A stretch of 8,405 nt of DNA from Synergistaceae bacterium (GTDB taxonomy: Bacteria; Synergistota; Synergistia; Synergistales; Synergistaceae): positions 1-8,405 of the forward strand of contig JAISQC010000246.1 in assembly GCA_031274465.1 (NCBI GenBank), in the 5' to 3' direction. The translations under genes and the position numbers were made by a program. The notes under the pieces are model-generated. The model was not told the DNA's origin and made no database searches. It was given only the letters and a program-made list of their open reading frames with translations. This document shows, piece by piece, positions 5,554-8,405 of this stretch. Each line of letters starts with the position of its first letter. Position 1 is the stretch's first letter.

Positions 5554-6222
5554 TCAATAAGGGTCCCGGATGTAGGAAGCCCGGACCCTATCGGGGCTTT
5601 GGGGCTCGCACGTCGCGGCAAGCCTTATGACGCCCGAGCACATCGACGGCACGGGCGATATAATCCGGCAGTTGTTTTTTTTGAGGATATCCGAGGGAAG
5701 GCCGTTTCCAACCAGCACCGGCGGATTTTGCGGGCCGAGCGCGGCGAGGGACGCCATTAAATCCTCGGCGCTCACAAACGCGGGTTCCAATACGGCCTCT
5801 TCGCCGAGCTGCGGCGCCGCGCCATAAACAGCGGCGTAAAACGAATCGCGGCCGGCGGGTATAATCGGCGCGATCGGGGCGACAAAGCCAGCCGAAGCCA
5901 AAATGACCCCGGCGGAAAGCGCCATGGCGCGAAGCGTCGAAACCGAAGCCACATTTATCCCAAGCCCCCAGGCGAGCGCGCACGCATAAGAGAGGCCCAC
6001 CCTTATCCCGGTGTAGTACCCCGGGCCTTTCGTGACGGCAACCAACCCAAGATCGCCCATGGAGTGTCCGGTCGCCGACAGGAGATTCTCAACCGACGAT
6101 GGCAGCAATTCCGACTGCCTCGATCCGGCGTCTATGGAAATTTCCCCCAGAACGTCCGGACCGTCCGACACGCCAAGGTTTATCCGCCTCAGCGCGCAAT
6201 CGACCGCAAGGGTCAGCGGCAT
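5554..6222 (-). CDS. tsaB: tRNA threonylcarbamoyladenosine biosynthesis protein TsaB
   Basis: The 222-residue product has the size of bacterial TsaB, the non-catalytic ASKHA-fold partner of TsaD. With TsaE they form the complex that moves threonylcarbamoyl from its AMP carrier to A37 of ANN-reading tRNAs, in the cytoplasm. Signs are the N-terminal strand LTLAVDCALRR (D8; the usual DTS is DCA here), the family signature GPGYYTGIRVGL (66-77, normally GPGSFTGLRVG), and PAGRDSFYAAVYG (122-134), where most members have a similar R.D..Y...Y strand. The C-terminal YIRDPY fits the usual Y.R.P ending. The ATG at 6222 overlaps the end of tsaE by 10 bases and has only a G-rich, poor ribosome binding site, so it probably relies on translational coupling. 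It is the last gene of its block and stops 11 bases from the stop of the convergent unknown gene. No rimI follows, although that pairing is frequent elsewhere. Confidence 0.94.
   Translation of the reverse strand: MPLTLAVDCALRRINLGVSDGPDVLGEISIDAGSRQSELLPSSVENLLSATGHSMGDLGLVAVTKGPGYYTGIRVGLSYACALAWGLGINVASVSTLRAMALSAGVILASAGFVAPIAPIIPAGRDSFYAAVYGAAPQLGEEAVLEPAFVSAEDLMASLAALGPQNPPVLVGNGLPSDILKKNNCRIISPVPSMCSGVIRLAATCEPQSPDRVRASYIRDPY
5560..5589. terminator. Possible bidirectional hairpin between convergent genes
   Basis: AGGGTC-C-CGG (5560-5569) pairs with CCGGACCCT (5581-5589): nine pairs, one bulged C and an 11-base loop. It lies within the last codons of tsaB, 18 bases past the stop of the unknown gene. 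On the minus strand it is followed by TATTGACGGTTTT, only partly T-rich; on the plus strand there is no T run. It is a weak candidate, but nothing better is present in the 11-base gap. Confidence 0.25.
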
Positions 6223-6782
6223 CGGCCCGCACCCGCATCGCCGAGGAGCGCCGAGTAAGCCGCCGATAATTTTTCAAGCGCCTTCATGCCCCAAGCGGCA
6301 AAATCCAGCACCCGGACGCTTGTTCCGCCGTCGCGAACGTCCTCGGGCATCGAAACCGCGACGTCCCATCTGTCCGTCAGCGGCGGATTCTCCCATCGCT
6401 CGCCCCATTCGACGAGAAGCAGCGACGCGCCCTTGCCCGAGACCAGCTCCTCCATCTGAAGCGCCTCGTCGGAACACGCGGGGACGGAACCCAGCCTGTA
6501 CAGATCGGCGTGGACGAGCTCGAACTCCTTCTCAGGGAGGCGGTGGCGCGACTCGATGGCAAACGTAGGGCTTTTGACGCCGCTTGCGCCTAGGGCTTCG
6601 GCAATCCCCCGGACAAGCGCGGTCTTGCCGGCGCCGAGCGCCCCGCTCAAAATGACCGTGAGGCCGCCATAAACCTGAGCAGCCAGAAAACGCGCGATAA
6701 TTTCCGTTTCGCCCTCGCTTCGGCTCTCAACGGACGGGAATTTAACGCGAACATCGGCGCGGCGCGATCGGTCGCGGGTCAT
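6213..6782 (-). CDS. tsaE: tRNA threonylcarbamoyladenosine biosynthesis ATPase TsaE
   Basis: This 189-residue P-loop protein drives turnover of the TsaB-TsaD complex in t6A synthesis. In order: Walker A GALGAGKTALVRG (47-59), KSPTF (70-74), HADLYRLGS (91-99) with D93, and LVEWGERW (123-130) with E125. D93 and E125 match E. coli D80 and E108. One oddity is A48, where most family members have D or E (GDLGAGKT). The C-terminal part after 145 is longer than in short members and ends in a helix rich in A and L. The start at 6782 is chosen because its ATG overlaps the stop of the upstream gene as ATGA, with CAGGAAA at 6788-6794 in front. An earlier in-frame ATG at 6821 would overlap that gene by 43 bases and add 13 non-conserved residues. 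Confidence 0.95.
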   Translation of the reverse strand: MTRDRSRRADVRVKFPSVESRSEGETEIIARFLAAQVYGGLTVILSGALGAGKTALVRGIAEALGASGVKSPTFAIESRHRLPEKEFELVHADLYRLGSVPACSDEALQMEELVSGKGASLLLVEWGERWENPPLTDRWDVAVSMPEDVRDGGTSVRVLDFAAWGMKALEKLSAAYSALLGDAGAGRCR

Positions 6783-7006
6783 TTCGGTTTCCTGCGCGCC
6801 GCCAAAGCCAAAATGACGCATCCGGCCGCCATGCCTCCGAACACCATGAGCGCCGGCTTTACGTCCATGCCGGGATTGAATGCCTTCGTCACTGCCACAA
6901 AAGCCGCAGACATGGCGAGGCTTATGAAGGTGAGCCGCGTTCCCCGATTGCCCGCTCGGGCGAAGCTCTCGTCCCGTTTCTTGCGTTCGCGCTTCTTGTA
7001 ATGCAT
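6779..7006 (-). CDS. Small two-helix membrane protein, unknown function
   Basis: I do not recognise this 75-residue protein. It begins with a very basic stretch (MHYKKRERKKRDE) and has two hydrophobic segments, about residues 24-42 (LTFISLAMSAAFVAVTKAF) and 52-70 (ALMVFGGMAAGCVILALAA). They are joined by a short loop (NPGMDVKP) and followed by the tail RRKPK. Both ends are positively charged, so both should face the cytoplasm, with a tiny outer loop. The start ATG at 7006 is 19 bases after the nnr stop and has no good ribosome binding site, so reinitiation after nnr is plausible; earlier codons would overlap nnr. Its stop overlaps the tsaE start as ATGA, which ties the two in translation and supports the reading frame. 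Family unknown; a role in t6A synthesis or metabolite repair cannot be deduced from position alone. Confidence 0.75.
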   Translation of the reverse strand: MHYKKRERKKRDESFARAGNRGTRLTFISLAMSAAFVAVTKAFNPGMDVKPALMVFGGMAAGCVILALAARRKPK

Positions 7007-7025
7007 AATATCTATCGATCCCGCG

Positions 7026-8405
7026 TCAAAGCCAAAACCTGATTCCGTCGGCCAGCTCGCGGGCCAGAAGCCCGTTTTTGCCTCCATCGGAGGCCAGCCG
7101 CCTGCCTGCCGCGCCGTGCAGGACCGCCCCGAGTGTGGCGGCGTCGATCGGCCTCATCCCAGCGGCCAGAAACGCGCCGATCACCCCTGCCAGCACGTCG
7201 CCGGATCCGGGGATCGCCAATTCAGGCCCGCCCTCCAAAGCGACTCTGGTTTCGCATCCGTCGGATATGAGGGTATGAGGCCCCTTCAGCAGGGCGGTCC
7301 CGAATTTTTCGGCCATCGCCACGCACGACGCAAGGCATTTTTTCCCGACTTCATCTGCCGTCATGCCCAAAATGAACGCGGCTTCTCCGGCGTGGGGGGT
7401 GGCAACGGCGTTTTCCCACCTATCACGCCCATAATCGACCCTCAGCGCGTCGGCGTCCGCCAGAATCGGCTTTTTCCACTCGCGGCGCAAAAATTGGGCT
7501 GTTTTTGCGGCGTCGGGGCTAGCGCCCAGCCCAGGGCCCAAAACCATCGCGTCAAACCTGCCGAGCCACGGACATAGCGCGCCGCCGACTTCATCGAAGC
7601 TCACATGCCCGCCCTTCTCCGGCAACGGTATGAAAATCGCCTCGGGTATGATCGCCTCGGCGCCAAGGGCGAGATTTTCCGGAAGCGCGAGCGCCACCAA
7701 GCCGCACCCGGCGCGCAAAGCAGCGAGAGCGGATAGCAACGGAGCGCCCCGATAGTTCGACGAGCCGCCCAAAATCAGGAGCGAGCCACGCGAGCCTTTA
7801 TGAATGCCAATCGGCAAGCGAGGCGTCATGCCCGGTATGTCGGAGGCGTCATCGCCCCTGGTAAAAGGCGAGCCGGGGAGGACCTTCGCTGGGTCCGAGC
7901 CTATTCCTGCCAGGACCACCTCCCCGCACCTGAACATGCCGGGGGCTATGGCAAGCCCTGGTTTTTCGGCCAGGAAGGTCACAGTCGCCTCGGCTGTGAC
8001 GGCCGCATCGTGGACTTCGCCTGTGTCGGCATCGACTCCGCTCGGGACGTCGAGCGCGACGAGGCGCGCGTTGCGGGCCGACAGCCCGATCAGCCTCGCG
8101 ATCTCGCCTCTTGGGGCGCCCTTTGCGCCGGTGCCGAGCAAGGCGTCGATGACGACGTGCGCGCCCTCTATAAAAGATATGGCATCGAGGTCGCCAAACG
8201 AGTCGGAGCGCAAAATTTTTATCCCGCATTTTTTTGCCGACATGGCCGCGAAAGCCGCTTCGTTCTCGTATCCTTCGGGGTCCCTAGTCGCTATGACCGT
8301 GACGCGCCTGCCTTGCAGGGCGAGATGCCGCGCGGCTACATACCCATCCCCTCCGTTGTTCCCCGGCCCGCACAGCGCCAGAATATCCTCCGCGCCGGGA
8401 TAGCG
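7026..8405 (-). CDS. nnr: Bifunctional NAD(P)H-hydrate repair enzyme (epimerase + ADP-dependent dehydratase), 5' end missing
   Basis: The open frame runs through the right edge, giving 459 residues here and lacking perhaps 40-60 N-terminal ones. The enzyme repairs NADHX and NADPHX: the N-terminal YjeF_N domain (NnrE) epimerises the R and S forms and the C-terminal ribokinase-like domain (NnrD) dehydrates the S form using ADP. The NnrE part shows CGPGNNGGDGYVAARHL (residues 12-28 counted from the edge), IDALLGTGAKGAPRG (86-100) and ALDVPSGVDADTG (117-129). The NnrD part, from about 180, shows LGGSSNYRGAPLLSALAALR (212-231), VLGPGLG (288-294), TPHAGEAAFILG (336-347), LLKGPHTLISDG (372-383) and GSGDVLAGVIGAFLA (400-414), with D403 as the expected catalytic aspartate. 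A reading that starts at the ATG near 8243 would lose the NNGGDG motif and is wrong. The gene heads the block with tsaE and tsaB, a common bacterial neighbourhood. Confidence 0.95.
   Translation of the reverse strand, partial: RYPGAEDILALCGPGNNGGDGYVAARHLALQGRRVTVIATRDPEGYENEAAFAAMSAKKCGIKILRSDSFGDLDAISFIEGAHVVIDALLGTGAKGAPRGEIARLIGLSARNARLVALDVPSGVDADTGEVHDAAVTAEATVTFLAEKPGLAIAPGMFRCGEVVLAGIGSDPAKVLPGSPFTRGDDASDIPGMTPRLPIGIHKGSRGSLLILGGSSNYRGAPLLSALAALRAGCGLVALALPENLALGAEAIIPEAIFIPLPEKGGHVSFDEVGGALCPWLGRFDAMVLGPGLGASPDAAKTAQFLRREWKKPILADADALRVDYGRDRWENAVATPHAGEAAFILGMTADEVGKKCLASCVAMAEKFGTALLKGPHTLISDGCETRVALEGGPELAIPGSGDVLAGVIGAFLAAGMRPIDAATLGAVLHGAAGRRLASDGGKNGLLARELADGIRFWL

Noticed and set aside
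5521..5760. Plus-strand frame of 79 codons starting in the end of the unknown gene
   Set aside because: It overlaps the end of the unknown gene and the antisense of tsaB, has low-complexity Arg/Gly content and no ribosome binding site.
7026..8243. A complete NnrD-only gene starting at the ATG near 8243
   Set aside because: The same frame stays open to the window edge and encodes the NNGGDG motif upstream, so this is an internal methionine of a longer two-domain enzyme.
7804..8403. Open plus-strand frame of 199 codons opposite nnr
   Set aside because: Ser/Ala/Pro-rich shadow of the NnrE domain, without a ribosome binding site or recognisable motif.

Overview
The window comes from a bacterial genome of moderately high GC. 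Two blocks of genes lie on the minus strand, and a single plus-strand gene sits between them. The bacterial t6A genes tsaB and tsaE, found beside an archaeal/V-type ATPase operon, rule out an archaeon. They point to a bacterium that uses a rotary V/A-ATPase, such as Synergistota, Clostridia, spirochaetes or the Thermus group. GC-rich coding sequence, GAGGTG-type ribosome binding sites and the gene content fit an anaerobic Synergistota-like lineage best. That is an inference; no marker here fixes the phylum.

Positions 1-4604 (minus strand) hold the first six genes of a V/A-type ATPase operon in the order H(G)-I-K-E-C-F. This order is known from Enterococcus hirae (ntpFIKECG...) and Thermus. 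Subunit F runs off the left edge, and the catalytic A, B and D genes would be expected beyond it. Spacing is tight (overlap or short gaps), except for 56 bases in front of the proteolipid gene K, which also has the best Shine-Dalgarno in the operon. K carries all the side chains that bind Na+ in the E. hirae K-ring, so the enzyme is probably Na+-coupled.

Positions 4605-4993 are a divergent intergenic region. The half next to the ATPase is AT-rich and holds a plausible promoter for the ATPase operon. A GC-rich stretch follows, with a perfect 2 x 13-base tandem repeat and a small GAAA-loop hairpin. Next come a perfect TATAAT box and a 10-bp inverted repeat, both upstream of the plus-strand gene at 4994-5542. 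That gene encodes a soluble, charged 182-residue protein that I do not recognise. It is the least explained item in the window.

Positions 5554-8405 (minus strand) hold a compact housekeeping operon read from right to left: the bifunctional NAD(P)H-hydrate epimerase/dehydratase (nnr, 5' end beyond the window), a 75-residue two-helix membrane protein of unknown function, tsaE and tsaB. The nnr-tsaE-tsaB neighbourhood is common in bacteria; the small membrane protein between nnr and tsaE is not a member I know. tsaB ends 11 bases from the stop codon of the convergent unknown gene.

I see no tRNA, rRNA, CRISPR array, insertion sequence or phage gene. This is mainly a conserved core region. The points most worth following are the unknown 182-residue gene with its structured upstream region, the 75-residue membrane protein, and the predicted Na+ specificity of the ATPase.
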